Assembly (NCBI RefSeq): GCF_009928485.1
Contig: NZ_JAABNP010000037.1
Location: forward strand, 1-57,735
Direction: 5' to 3'
Length of the DNA: 57,735 nucleotides
DNA from: Clostridium sp. C2-6-12
GTDB lineage: Bacteria; Bacillota; Clostridia; Clostridiales; Clostridiaceae
Shown here: one piece after another, positions 8,378 to 16,296 of the stretch
Layout: each line of letters begins with the position of its first letter
Position numbering within the stretch: position 1 is the stretch's first letter
The notes under the pieces: generated by a model
What the model was told of the DNA's origin: nothing
The model's input: the letters and a program-made list of their open reading frames with translations, nothing else
Database searches by the model: none
Translations under genes and position numbers: made by a program

Positions 8378-9337
8378 ATGATAAAAATTGATAATAAACA
8401 AGTTAAGATACTTCTTATAGATGATACTCCAGTTAATTTAGAAATTGCTGGTAAAATATTAGAACAAGAAGGTTATGATATTTATATTGCAGAAAGCGGT
8501 TATACTGCGCTTTCACTCATTAAGTATATTGATTTCGACCTAATTTTATTGGATATAATGATGCCAGAAATGGATGGCTTTGAAACATATAAAAAAATGA
8601 AGGAGCATGAAAATTTTAATGACGCACCTGTAATTTTTTTAACTGCAAAAGTAGATATTGAAAGTGTTGTTAATGGATTTGAACTTGGCGCTGTAGATTA
8701 TATAAGAAAGCCCTTTTACGGATTAGAGCTTAAAGCAAGAGTCAGAACCCATGTTGAGTTAAAAAAAATGAGAGAAGAATTAGAAGAAAAAAACAAAAAA
8801 CTATCTAGTGCGTATGGAAAATTAGAAGTCATTGCAACTACTGACCCACTAACAAGCCTTTCCAACCGTAGAGAAGTAACTAAAAAATTAAATGAAGAAC
8901 AAATCAGATTTCAACATAATAATACACCATTTTCAATTATAATAGCCGATATTGATTACTTTAAAAATGTTAATGATACTTATGGTCATAATAGTGGTGA
9001 TTATATTCTAAAAACTTTAGCCCAAATATTAAAAAACAGTTGCCGTAAACAAGATATCATTTCTAGATGGGGTGGCGAAGAATTTCTTTTATTACTGCCT
9101 GGAACAAATGCTTATGGTGCAACTGTATTAGCTGAAAAACTCAGATCTAAAATAGAAAACACTACTTTTGATACAGGTGAATATAAAATAAAGGTAACTT
9201 TAACTTTCGGAATAAATGTTTATGACAAAAGTCAAAATATAGATACCTTAATCTCAAAAGCCGATAGCGCATTATATGAAGGTAAACAAAGAGGTAGAAA
9301 CTGTGTGGTTATTTATGACAAATTAGATTTAATATAA
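8378..9337 (+). CDS. Response regulator with diguanylate cyclase output (REC-GGDEF)
   Basis: 319 residues. The REC domain spans 10-125, with phospho-acceptor D59 in LILLDIMMPEMDG and a conserved Lys in IRKPF. A coiled-coil linker follows (KKMREELEEKNKKL), then GGDEF from about 155. The active site is GGEEF (232-236) and the inhibitory I-site RKQD (223-226) is placed exactly 5 residues upstream, so an active, feedback-inhibited enzyme is expected. It makes cyclic di-GMP from two GTP. It is a two-gene operon with the upstream kinase, which presumably phosphorylates D59. RBS GGAGG upstream. Confidence 0.92.
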   Translation: MIKIDNKQVKILLIDDTPVNLEIAGKILEQEGYDIYIAESGYTALSLIKYIDFDLILLDIMMPEMDGFETYKKMKEHENFNDAPVIFLTAKVDIESVVNGFELGAVDYIRKPFYGLELKARVRTHVELKKMREELEEKNKKLSSAYGKLEVIATTDPLTSLSNRREVTKKLNEEQIRFQHNNTPFSIIIADIDYFKNVNDTYGHNSGDYILKTLAQILKNSCRKQDIISRWGGEEFLLLLPGTNAYGATVLAEKLRSKIENTTFDTGEYKIKVTLTFGINVYDKSQNIDTLISKADSALYEGKQRGRNCVVIYDKLDLI

Positions 9338-9381
9338 TCAAATAAATCTCTAATTCTCTCATAAATCCATAGATAATGAAA

Positions 9382-9437
9382 AATAAAAAGGTTATTGTAT
9401 ATAAAAATTTTCAGTAAAAAGCAATAGCCTTTTTATT
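9382..9437 (+). terminator. Terminator after REC-GGDEF gene
   Basis: 16-bp stem (9382-9397 with 9422-9437, one G-U pair) followed by TTTTGAATTT. Confidence 0.85.
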
Positions 9438-9512
9438 TTGAATTTATTTACTCCTGGACTTTATGTAACTTAAAAATTTTTTCTAAGTTGATATTAAAAA
9501 ATGACAAAATTA

Positions 9513-9553
9513 AAACTGCATAAACTAAAATTCACTTTAATTTAATGCAGTTT
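9513..9553 (-). terminator. Terminator after tlpA
   Basis: 9-bp stem AAACTGCAT (9513-9521 with 9545-9553), followed on the minus strand by TTTTAATTTTG, just past the tlpA stop codon. Confidence 0.65.
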
Positions 9554-9566
9554 CACTGTAATTTAA

Positions 9567-10172
9567 TTATGCTTCTAGAAGCAATTCTATTTGTTTTTCT
9601 AATTCTTCTTCTGAAATTACTCCTGCAGAATTATCTTTAAAAATATTTCCTTCTTTATCAATAAAAATTGTTCTTGGTATAGAATTAATACTATATTTAT
9701 CTGCGGCATCTAATTTACTATCATACAAAACATTCATATCATACTTATTATTTTTTATATATTTTTGAGCTGTAGCTAAAGTTTCTCTATTTCCATCGGT
9801 TAAGTTAATCATCAAAATTGCTATTTTATCTTTACTATATTTTTTTGACATTTCATTAAATCCAGGCATTTCAGATTTACAAGGTCCACACCAGCTAGCC
9901 CAGAAATTTAATACAACAGGTTTTCCTATGTAATCTGATAATTTAACTTCATTTTGATTTTCATCATATACAGTAAAGTCTTTTGCTTTAACTTTTACTT
10001 TAATTTTATCATTTTTTGAGCCTTCCTCTTGAGTTTTTAAATTTTCATTTACTATATTTTTTTTATCATATTTTGAAGCTAGACTTCCATATCCAAAATA
10101 TGCTACTACTAAAAATATAGAAAAACTTAGAAAACCTACAACAAAGACGATTAATTTTTTATTACTATTCAT
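9567..10172 (-). CDS. TlpA/ResA-like membrane-anchored thiol-disulfide oxidoreductase
   Basis: 201 residues from the ATG at 10172, which has GGAGG 5 nt upstream. An N-terminal signal anchor (about 6-28) is followed by a charged linker and a thioredoxin-fold domain with WASWCGPC (C95, C98) and the cis-proline in SIPRTIF. It acts outside the membrane as a thiol reductase for partner proteins, fed with electrons by CcdA. It lies 75 bp downstream of ccdA on the same strand, and the pair forms an operon controlled by the Crp-type site at 11026. The client is unknown; no cytochrome c maturation genes are near. Confidence 0.9.
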   Translation of the reverse strand: MNSNKKLIVFVVGFLSFSIFLVVAYFGYGSLASKYDKKNIVNENLKTQEEGSKNDKIKVKVKAKDFTVYDENQNEVKLSDYIGKPVVLNFWASWCGPCKSEMPGFNEMSKKYSKDKIAILMINLTDGNRETLATAQKYIKNNKYDMNVLYDSKLDAADKYSINSIPRTIFIDKEGNIFKDNSAGVISEEELEKQIELLLEA

Positions 10173-10246
10173 AAAGTCCTCCAATTATTAATGTAATTTA
10201 TTTTCTTACCGCTTAATTATAGTGATGAAATTATTTATTTTTACTC

Positions 10247-10924
10247 CTAAAAGGTTAATAAAGCTAAAAATTTATTTAAATGACCTGTCATCATAAAAAT
10301 ACCTATTATAACAAGAACTAAACCTGAACTTATATTAATAATTTTATAATTTTTCTTTATAAAATTAAATGCTTCTTTTAATTTGTCTAGTAATATTGCA
10401 CATATTACAAAAGGTATACCAAGTCCTAAGCTATAAATCAAAAGCATTATAGTTCCCTTAAAAGTTTCCTGTGAATTTACTGCTATCATTAATGCAGCAC
10501 TTAAAAAAGTTCCAATACAAGGTGTCCAACCAATTGCAAAAATCATACCAAATGCAACTGATGAAAAAAATTTAAAAGTTTTAATTTTATTTTCAAGCTT
10601 TAAACTTTTATCCAATAACTTAATTTTTAATATTCCCATGTAATTAAGCCCAAATATTACAATTAAAAGCCCACCTATAAAATTTAAAGCAAAACTCTGC
10701 TCCTTAATAAAACTACCAAAGGTTCCAGCAAGTGTCCCTAATAATGTGAAGATTATTGTAAAGCCAAGTACAAATCCCAATGAATTTATAAAAGCATTAT
10801 ATTTTTTATTATCATTATCTTCGTTTCCACCTATAAAATATGATATATATAGTGGCAATAAGGGTAATATACAAGGGGAAATAAACGTTATAATTCCTTC
10901 TAAAAATAGTAATAAGTATTCCAT
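10247..10924 (-). CDS. ccdA: CcdA-family thiol:disulfide interchange membrane protein
   Basis: 225 residues from the ATG at 10924 (GAGAAAGG 6 nt upstream); the ATG two codons earlier directly abuts the RBS and is unlikely. Six predicted membrane segments and the two conserved Cys-Pro sites, FISPCILPLLP (C18) and GWTPCIGT. CcdA/DsbD-beta proteins carry reducing equivalents from cytosolic thioredoxin to extracytoplasmic TlpA-like proteins. The downstream tlpA and the trx gene at 12940 fit this electron path. All three promoters carry the same palindrome. Confidence 0.92.
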   Translation of the reverse strand: MEYLLLFLEGIITFISPCILPLLPLYISYFIGGNEDNDNKKYNAFINSLGFVLGFTIIFTLLGTLAGTFGSFIKEQSFALNFIGGLLIVIFGLNYMGILKIKLLDKSLKLENKIKTFKFFSSVAFGMIFAIGWTPCIGTFLSAALMIAVNSQETFKGTIMLLIYSLGLGIPFVICAILLDKLKEAFNFIKKNYKIINISSGLVLVIIGIFMMTGHLNKFLALLTF

Positions 10925-11025
10925 ATGCATCCTTTCTCTTTTAAGTTCAATTAATTATTATTATTACATAGTATTATAAACCATTTCCTATTCTTATACT
11001 ATAAATGATTTTTAATAATTTTGTA

Positions 11026-11040
11026 AGTGATTAAGTCACA
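11026..11040 (-). promoter_or_regulatory. Crp/Fnr-type site upstream of ccdA-tlpA
   Basis: Minus strand TGTGACTTAATCACT, a 15-nt palindrome with one end mismatch, centre 11033. A TATAGT -10 at 10998-11003 gives a predicted start near 10991 and places the site centre at about -42, the class II activator position. Confidence 0.7.
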
Positions 11041-11216
11041 TTAGAATCAATTCTTAGACAATTGATATCCATTATCATTTACATTTCATTTCCCATATGC
11101 TATATTGTTTTTAGAATAAAACTACTACAAGTTAGAAGCTATTGAAAATTATAAATTTTTAGCGAATTACTGTCGCTTCTTTAAAACTCTATAAATTTAA
11201 GTAAGGGATTGATGAA

Positions 11217-11807
11217 ATGAAAATAGATCTAGAGTTATATCATGATATAATAGAAAGTTTAGCTGCTGCTCTTGATGCAAAAGATGTGTACACATCTGGC
11301 CATTCTACAAGAGTTGGAAATATGGCATATGATTTAGGTATAAAATTAGGGATTGATGAGCATAATTTACATATGATACATATTGCTGGTCATTTACATG
11401 ACATAGGTAAAATAGGAGTACCAGATAATATTTTAAAAAAAGAAGGAAAACTTAATTCAGAGGAATGGAAGCTTATGCAAAGTCATTCAGAAATAGGTTA
11501 CAACATATTAAAAAAAGCAAATAGCTTAAGAGATATTTCTCATATAGTTTTATACCACCATGAAAAATGGAATGGTACTGGATATCCAAGAGGCCTAAAA
11601 AATGAAGAAATACCTATAGGCTCTCGAATAATAGCTTTATGTGATTCTATTGATGCTATGAGAAGTAATCGTCCATATCGAAAAATTGTCTCTAATAATG
11701 AATGTTATATGGAAATTATAAAAAATAAAGGAATAATGTATGATCCTGAAATTACTGATTGTTTAATTGATAACTGGAATAATATTGTGCTACCCCACTA
11801 TTCATAA
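11217..11807 (+). CDS. Stand-alone HD-GYP domain protein
   Basis: 196 residues made almost entirely of one HD-GYP domain: H61-D62 in HLHDIGKIG, the HHEKWNG helix and GYP at 122-124 in TGYPRGL. HD-GYP proteins hydrolyse cyclic di-GMP to pGpG/GMP. The metal ligands are present, so activity is expected. No sensor domain is fused. It is monocistronic, with GGGATTGATG upstream of the ATG. It could counterbalance the REC-GGDEF enzyme 2 kb away (inference). Confidence 0.88.
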   Translation: MKIDLELYHDIIESLAAALDAKDVYTSGHSTRVGNMAYDLGIKLGIDEHNLHMIHIAGHLHDIGKIGVPDNILKKEGKLNSEEWKLMQSHSEIGYNILKKANSLRDISHIVLYHHEKWNGTGYPRGLKNEEIPIGSRIIALCDSIDAMRSNRPYRKIVSNNECYMEIIKNKGIMYDPEITDCLIDNWNNIVLPHYS

Positions 11808-11856
11808 CAAAAATATAACAATTAAATCTTAAAACAAAAAAATTTATTTATAAATC

Positions 11857-11885
11857 TTGACAAAAGTGGTTGGATATTATATTAT
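11857..11885 (+). promoter_or_regulatory. Promoter of DUF3793 gene
   Basis: -35 TTGACA (11857-11862), 17-bp spacer, -10 TATTAT (11880-11885). Predicted start near 11892, inside the Fur-like box. Confidence 0.75.
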
Positions 11886-11891
11886 CTTATT

Positions 11892-11910
11892 GAGAATGAT
11901 TTTCATTTTA
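11892..11910 (+). promoter_or_regulatory. Fur-like operator overlapping the start site
   Basis: GAGAATGATTTTCATTTTA matches 14 of 19 positions of the Fur box consensus GATAATGATAATCATTATC. It covers the predicted transcription start, where a bound repressor would block RNA polymerase. Confidence 0.65.
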
Positions 11911-11999
11911 TATGTATAAAAATATTTGTAAATAAAAATAATATATTTAATAAAACATATAAAACTATTCCAAACAAATAATTTTGGTGGTGATATTAA

Positions 12000-12635
12000 T
12001 TGAAACATTTAGATTTTTATAGGAAATTAAATTCCATGGACAGCAAAGAATATATAGAAACATTTTTAGTATATAATTTATCCCTAGTGATTGCAGGAAT
12101 TAAGCCAGCTATTACTTTGACTATTAAAACAAATAATCTAAAGTTATATAATAGTTGGAATGAATTTGGTATTGATTTTCTCCAATCGTCAAATTTAAAA
12201 TTCATAGAACTTAGAAAAAGTGATGACTCTATTATAGTTATGATTTATGATGAGTTATTATTAAAAAAAGATTTAAATGAAAAATCACATAAAGAGTTTT
12301 TATTTAATATGGGATATCCTAAAAATGCATGTATTGATGATTGTATAAAAACACTAAAAGCTAGATATGAAAAATATCACTGCCCTCATGAACTTGGATT
12401 GTTCTTAGGAATCCCCTTTAAAGATGTTAGAGATTTTATGGAATGTACAACAAAAAAGTGTTTATTGTGTGGATATTGGAAAGTATACAATGATAGCAAG
12501 AAAGCAAAAATGATTTTTACTAAATATGATAAAGTTAAAGAATATACCATTGAAAACCTACTTGAAGGGAATTCATCGCGTGACCTCGCTTTAAGTATAA
12601 GAAATTATTTTCATAAGGAAGCTAAATATATATAG
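12000..12635 (+). CDS. DUF3793 family protein, probably iron-regulated
   Basis: 211 residues. The family signature lies in the second half: CPHELGLFLGIPFKDVRDFM, then CLLCGYWKVYND with two Cys. It is cytosolic with no known enzymatic motif, and the function of DUF3793 is unknown. The start is a TTG at 12000 (GGTGGTG 7 nt upstream); no ATG precedes the conserved region. A strong promoter and a Fur-like box suggest expression under iron limitation. The last codons form one arm of a hairpin. Confidence 0.78.
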   Translation: MKHLDFYRKLNSMDSKEYIETFLVYNLSLVIAGIKPAITLTIKTNNLKLYNSWNEFGIDFLQSSNLKFIELRKSDDSIIVMIYDELLLKKDLNEKSHKEFLFNMGYPKNACIDDCIKTLKARYEKYHCPHELGLFLGIPFKDVRDFMECTTKKCLLCGYWKVYNDSKKAKMIFTKYDKVKEYTIENLLEGNSSRDLALSIRNYFHKEAKYI

Positions 12636-12660
12636 CTCCTCCAAATTATATATATTTAGC
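12621..12660 (+). terminator. Hairpin overlapping the DUF3793 stop codon
   Basis: Perfect 14-bp AT-rich stem (12621-12634 with 12647-12660) that contains the stop codon. No T run follows, so its strength as a terminator is unclear. Confidence 0.5.
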
Positions 12661-12843
12661 ACAAAATAAATAGATAATTAAAATTTCATTTTTCTCACTA
12701 TAAATTTTCACACTACCATGAATATTAGGTAATTAACCACCATAATTTAATCTTTTCAGTTCACACACGCTGAAAAATTAAAATGAAACTTAATATTATA
12801 TGTTTTCTTATTCACAATAAACAACATTTCATAAAATTTATAT

Positions 12844-12887
12844 AAATAGCCTGTTACAAAATCATTTCATTTGGTAACAGGCTATTT
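12844..12887 (-). terminator. Terminator after trx
   Basis: Perfect 14-bp stem aaatagcctgttac (12844-12857 with 12874-12887), 53 nt past the trx stop codon, with T-rich flanks. Confidence 0.85.
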
Positions 12888-12939
12888 TAATCTTATGCAT
12901 AATATAGTTTATTACTTATAAACTATATAAAAATATCTT

Positions 12940-13257
12940 TTATAAATACGAATTTACCTTTTTAGTGATATTTTGCTCAGGCATAAATCCTGCCAAACTT
13001 TCTACTGGAACTCCATCCTTAAATATAATCATAGTTGGAACAGCTGATATTCTATATTTTTGAGCTATATTAAGATTCTCGTCTATGTCTACTTTAAAAA
13101 ATTTAGCTTTATCACCCATTTTATTGCTAACACCTTCAAATACTGGTCCTAACATTTTACATGGACCACACCAAGTTGCAAAGAAATCCACTACTACAAC
13201 TCCTTTAGTATTTTCAACATTTTGAACAAATTCATTGCTATCTATTATTTTTGCCAT
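12940..13257 (-). CDS. trxA: Thioredoxin
   Basis: 105 residues from the ATG at 13257 (GGAGGAG upstream); upstream in-frame codons lack a site. Classic single-domain thioredoxin: FFATWCGPCK with C30 and C33, DIDEN and the cis-proline in AVPTMI. It is a cytosolic disulfide reductase. It carries its own promoter with the 15-bp palindrome, so it is probably the electron donor used together with CcdA/TlpA. Thioredoxin reductase is not in the window. Confidence 0.95.
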   Translation of the reverse strand: MAKIIDSNEFVQNVENTKGVVVVDFFATWCGPCKMLGPVFEGVSNKMGDKAKFFKVDIDENLNIAQKYRISAVPTMIIFKDGVPVESLAGFMPEQNITKKVNSYL

Positions 13258-13332
13258 ATTTAACTCCTCCAATTCATTAAATAATTATATATACTTCATG
13301 CTTTAATTATAATTTTATTATCATATTGCTTC

Positions 13333-13347
13333 TGTGACTTAATCACA
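13333..13347 (-). promoter_or_regulatory. Crp/Fnr-type site upstream of trx
   Basis: TGTGACTTAATCACA, a palindrome around a single central base, centre 13340. TATAAT on the minus strand at 13306-13311 predicts a start near 13299, so the site is centred at about -41. Confidence 0.75.
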
Positions 13348-13387
13348 ATAAAAAATCTTATTATATTTCCCTTTTTTATAAGTTAAA

Positions 13388-14068
13388 CTATAAAATATCT
13401 TTTAAATTTTTTACTATAATTATTTTTCCTCTTCCTAGCTCTATATATCCTCTTTTTTCTAAGCTTTTAAGCTTTCTGCTTACAACTTCCCTGGCTGAGT
13501 CAATTTCAAAAGCTAATTCGCTATGGGTAGTATATATTATTTTGCTATTCTTGTTTATGAGTAATTTTAAAAGTCTTGTTTCCAGGGATTCATGAACAAT
13601 TTCTTCTTTATTTTCTATTACTGTAATAAATTTTTTATATAAATCCCCATAGATATAGGTTAAAAATTCATTATCTTTAATTAAATATGATCTAGCTATA
13701 TCTAATGGTATTATACACACTTCTGAATCCTGAACTGCTTTTCCTGTTATATTTAAAGATTCAAAGTTAGATATACAACTTAAGGCCTCATGACAAAACT
13801 CTCCATGGCCTATGTTATATAAATTAGTTTCTTCTCCTTCGGCATTAATTCTTTGGATTTTTATAGTTCCGCTTAGAACAAATAATATTCCAACACAAGC
13901 TCCTTCTGTAGCTTTTACATATTCATCCGCATAAACAGTTTTAAAAATTGCTTGATTATTTATTATATTATTATTCTTATGATTAATTGTATTAAGTATT
14001 GGATAATTTTTATATAAAGCTTCAATTTTTTTTATTTTTTCATTTTCTACTGCATTATAATTAGTCAT
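13388..14068 (-). CDS. Crp/Fnr family transcriptional regulator
   Basis: 226 residues from the ATG at 14068 (GGAGG upstream). An N-terminal cyclic-nucleotide-binding-like beta barrel (about 20-140) leads through a dimer helix to a winged helix with the recognition region THSELAFEIDSAREVVSRKLKSL. No N-terminal Fnr-type cysteine cluster is visible, so oxygen sensing by Fe-S is unlikely; the effector is unknown. The gene has the same palindrome in its own promoter and neighbours two thiol-redox operons carrying it, so it is the likely regulator of that set and of itself. Confidence 0.88.
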   Translation of the reverse strand: MTNYNAVENEKIKKIEALYKNYPILNTINHKNNNIINNQAIFKTVYADEYVKATEGACVGILFVLSGTIKIQRINAEGEETNLYNIGHGEFCHEALSCISNFESLNITGKAVQDSEVCIIPLDIARSYLIKDNEFLTYIYGDLYKKFITVIENKEEIVHESLETRLLKLLINKNSKIIYTTHSELAFEIDSAREVVSRKLKSLEKRGYIELGRGKIIIVKNLKDIL

Positions 14069-14117
14069 AGTCCTTCCTCCATACAATCTTATTATATATA
14101 TAATATCTATTATCTTC

Positions 14118-14132
14118 TGTAACTTAGTCACA
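14118..14132 (-). promoter_or_regulatory. Crp/Fnr-type site upstream of the crp-family gene
   Basis: TGTAACTTAGTCACA (plus strand), centre 14125. Minus-strand TATAAT at 14091-14096 predicts a start near 14084, so the site is again centred at about -41. Suggests autoregulation. Confidence 0.7.
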
Positions 14133-14245
14133 TATTATATTAATATTATGGCAGCTTAGTTTTAGAATGGCAATAAATTATCATTATTACTTTACATAAT
14201 ATTACTTAAGTTGATTTATTTCCTCATACTTTTTATTAAAATTAC

Positions 14246-14295
14246 AAAAGTAAAAGATATAAAGTGTATAAATACACTTTACATCTTTTACTTTT
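14246..14295 (-). terminator. Terminator after the small-protein operon
   Basis: 23-bp stem with one mismatch (14246-14268 with 14273-14295) and a 4-nt loop, located 20 nt past the stop codon of the 56-residue ORF. Confidence 0.85.
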
Positions 14296-14315
14296 ATCAT
14301 AATTTATTTATTATT

Positions 14316-14486
14316 TTAATATAAATGTCTGCCTGTATACATACGAAATAAAATACATAATTTTAATTTTTCAGCTTCATTCATATTTATTTCATCATAT
14401 ACATATTGATTATTACATACTTTATCTTTTCTTATTTTTTCTACACAAAATTTTATTTTTGCCATAACTTTTCCTAAAATGTTCAT
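14316..14486 (-). CDS. Small protein of unknown function (56 aa)
   Basis: 56 residues from the ATG at 14486 (GCAGGAGG upstream); an in-frame ATG at 14513 would add nine residues. The N-terminal half is basic (KVMAKIKFCVEKIRKDK), followed by YDEINMNEAEKLKLCILFRMYTG. No known domain recognised. It is preceded by a 19-codon ORF and ends at a strong terminator, so it is a defined transcription unit. An unusual GTAAC-type palindrome lies 240 bp upstream. Confidence 0.55.
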   Translation of the reverse strand: MNILGKVMAKIKFCVEKIRKDKVCNNQYVYDEINMNEAEKLKLCILFRMYTGRHLY

Positions 14487-14516
14487 ACTATTTCCTCCTG
14501 CTAATTTACCCATAGC

Positions 14517-14576
14517 TCACTCCGTATTTTTTAGAATTCCTTTCCTTGAATATTTTTTAATTTCTCTTGTTACCAT
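14517..14576 (-). CDS. 19-codon ORF with strong RBS upstream of small protein
   Basis: ATG at 14576 with GAGGAGG upstream encodes MVTREIKKYSRKGILKNTE and stops 30 nt before the start of the next small gene. It is strongly basic. It could be a leader peptide or a genuine microprotein. It is supported by the RBS and position only. Confidence 0.45.
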   Translation of the reverse strand: MVTREIKKYSRKGILKNTE

Positions 14577-14727
14577 GTTTTTTACCTCCTCAAAATTGAT
14601 GAATAGTTTATATTTAATTAAACTATAATAATATTGTACTAATTACAGATTATAGAAGCTATATAAAAAATGATTATAATTAAACTTTCCTAGAGTTATC
14701 TAGATTTCTACAAGAAATCTTCATAAA

Positions 14728-14744
14728 TTAGTAACTGTGACTAA
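14728..14744. promoter_or_regulatory. Everted-type GTnAC palindrome upstream of small-protein operon
   Basis: TTAGTAACTGTGACTAA, a 17-nt palindrome with one mismatch, centre 14736. The half-site GTGACT is the same as in the TGTGACTTAATCACA sites, but in outward orientation. A matching copy is at 32830-32844. Confidence 0.4.
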
Positions 14745-14781
14745 TTTTTATATGTAATTATTTTAGTAAATATATAAAACA

Positions 14782-14830
14782 AAAATCACATATCAAAGCA
14801 AGGAATAATTTTGCTTTGATATGTGATTTT
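14782..14830 (-). terminator. Terminator after the ykf-type operon
   Basis: Perfect 19-bp stem (14782-14800 with 14812-14830), 11-nt loop, with T/A-rich flanks, about 110 nt past the stop of the Tyr/Pro-rich protein gene. Confidence 0.85.
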
Positions 14831-14943
14831 ATTAATAAATTAATAACTATTATTTTTTCTCAAGTTTCTAAATTTATATAATTTATGTTTTTATTATTCA
14901 AAATTTATCTTATAGTTTTTAGTTAAAAAATAGTAAATAACTA

Positions 14944-15303
14944 TTAATAATATGGATAATAATATGGGTATGGGTAAGGCGGTAAAATTGGATAAGGTAA
15001 TAAAGATAAAGCCGCTAATGTAGCAAGTGGAAAGGCTTGCCTTCTAAAACGTCTAAATCTTCTTCTTGGAGGACCATAATTATTATAATATTGTCTTTGT
15101 CCTTCACTCTTAGTTTCGCCTTCCGGCTCCATCATGTCTTCTCCAACTAATACAATAATCCTATCTGGATCCACATTTTCAATAATGCCATCAATTTCAT
15201 TTCCATCTTTCATTTTTAAAATAGCATGATAATACATACATCTTTTACACTCATCATATAAACCTTTTAAATCTCTGTAATAGTCTTCTTTTTCTAAATC
15301 CAT
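14944..15303 (-). CDS. Tyr/Pro-rich-tailed protein, possibly spore coat-related
   Basis: 119 residues from the ATG at 15303 (AAAGGAG 11 nt upstream); the frame is open back to 15384 and overlaps the upstream gene there. An acidic N-terminal half contains a small fold (ILKMKDGNEIDGIIENVDPDRIIVLV, Sm-like strands). A basic stretch follows (RRRFRRFRRQ), then an extreme low-complexity tail rich in Pro and Tyr (PYPYPYYYPYY). Such tails occur in clostridial coat or exosporium proteins (inference). Last gene of the murein-peptide operon. Confidence 0.6.
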   Translation of the reverse strand: MDLEKEDYYRDLKGLYDECKRCMYYHAILKMKDGNEIDGIIENVDPDRIIVLVGEDMMEPEGETKSEGQRQYYNNYGPPRRRFRRFRRQAFPLATLAALSLLPYPILPPYPYPYYYPYY

Positions 15304-15367
15304 TTTTTGACCAACTCCTTTCGCTACCATTATATTCAAGTTTGAGTAAAATGGTTCTGTCAGCTTA

Positions 15368-16186
15368 TTAAAAAATACTCCCAAAACGCTTAGGAGCTTG
15401 GCTTAAATATTTATCATAATTATTTACATTTTTATTGAGATTGTTTATTTTCACTAAATCATTATTTGTTGATGAATGAATATAATTTCCATTTTCTAAA
15501 TACATGGCAACATGTCCAGGGAAAAAAATCAAATCTCCTTTTTTAATATTTTCAAAAGGAATTTCTTTTATTGGAAATCCTTCTTTAATTTCAGCATCCC
15601 TATATATTAATACACCATTTAACATATATGCCATGGAGCAAAGACCAGAGCAGTCTATTCCCAAGGGAGTTTTCCCACCCCATCTATATTGAGTTCCTAA
15701 ATAGCTTAAAGCAGCTTTTGCTAAATTTTCTCTTAAGTTCCTTTCATCCTTAATATCATATTTTAATATTAATTTTGATATGAAACTCTTTTTAACCCAC
15801 CCAGCTTTTAAATTAGGCAGCTTTACTTTTATAAACCTTCCATCTTTACTCATCTGTCCTGTTGAAATTAAAATTCCGCCTCTTGTTAGACTTGCTATTT
15901 TATAGGATGATACCTGAGGTTTGTTAAGAATATCAGCAAAAGAATTTATAATTACAGCATTTTTTTCACTTTCCCATAACTTACCTATTTCATCGTCAAT
16001 TATTAAATTATCTCCATTTATATATCCTTCATATTTATAATGTGTTCTTACATAAAACCAATTATCTTTCTCCTCATTTAGTATTTCAACAATCATTCCA
16101 AACAACACTTCATCCATACTTTCTGTGTTTTCTTTTGGTCCTCTTTTCAGTTCTCCTATGGCTTTATTAATAATGGCATATGTCAT
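15368..16186 (-). CDS. NlpC/P60 gamma-D-glutamyl-diamino acid endopeptidase (YkfC-like)
   Basis: 272 residues, no signal peptide, so probably cytosolic. Two SH3b-like domains (about 20-65 and 75-140) precede the NlpC/P60 domain with catalytic C179 in GIDCSGLCS, H225 in FFPGHVAMY and a later His in YIHSS. In the B. subtilis YkfC pathway the enzyme splits imported murein peptides between D-Glu and the diamino acid. It sits directly downstream of homologs of YkfA and YkfB on the same strand, which supports this role over secreted autolysin activity. Confidence 0.85.
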   Translation of the reverse strand: MTYAIINKAIGELKRGPKENTESMDEVLFGMIVEILNEEKDNWFYVRTHYKYEGYINGDNLIIDDEIGKLWESEKNAVIINSFADILNKPQVSSYKIASLTRGGILISTGQMSKDGRFIKVKLPNLKAGWVKKSFISKLILKYDIKDERNLRENLAKAALSYLGTQYRWGGKTPLGIDCSGLCSMAYMLNGVLIYRDAEIKEGFPIKEIPFENIKKGDLIFFPGHVAMYLENGNYIHSSTNNDLVKINNLNKNVNNYDKYLSQAPKRFGSIF

Positions 16187-16296
16187 TTAACTATTTCTCC
16201 ATTCGAATTCAATATGATATTTATTTAATTTTCATTCTGTACTGGTAAATGTAACTAATACTTTTATTAATATTCTTTAAATAAGTTAATATAATT

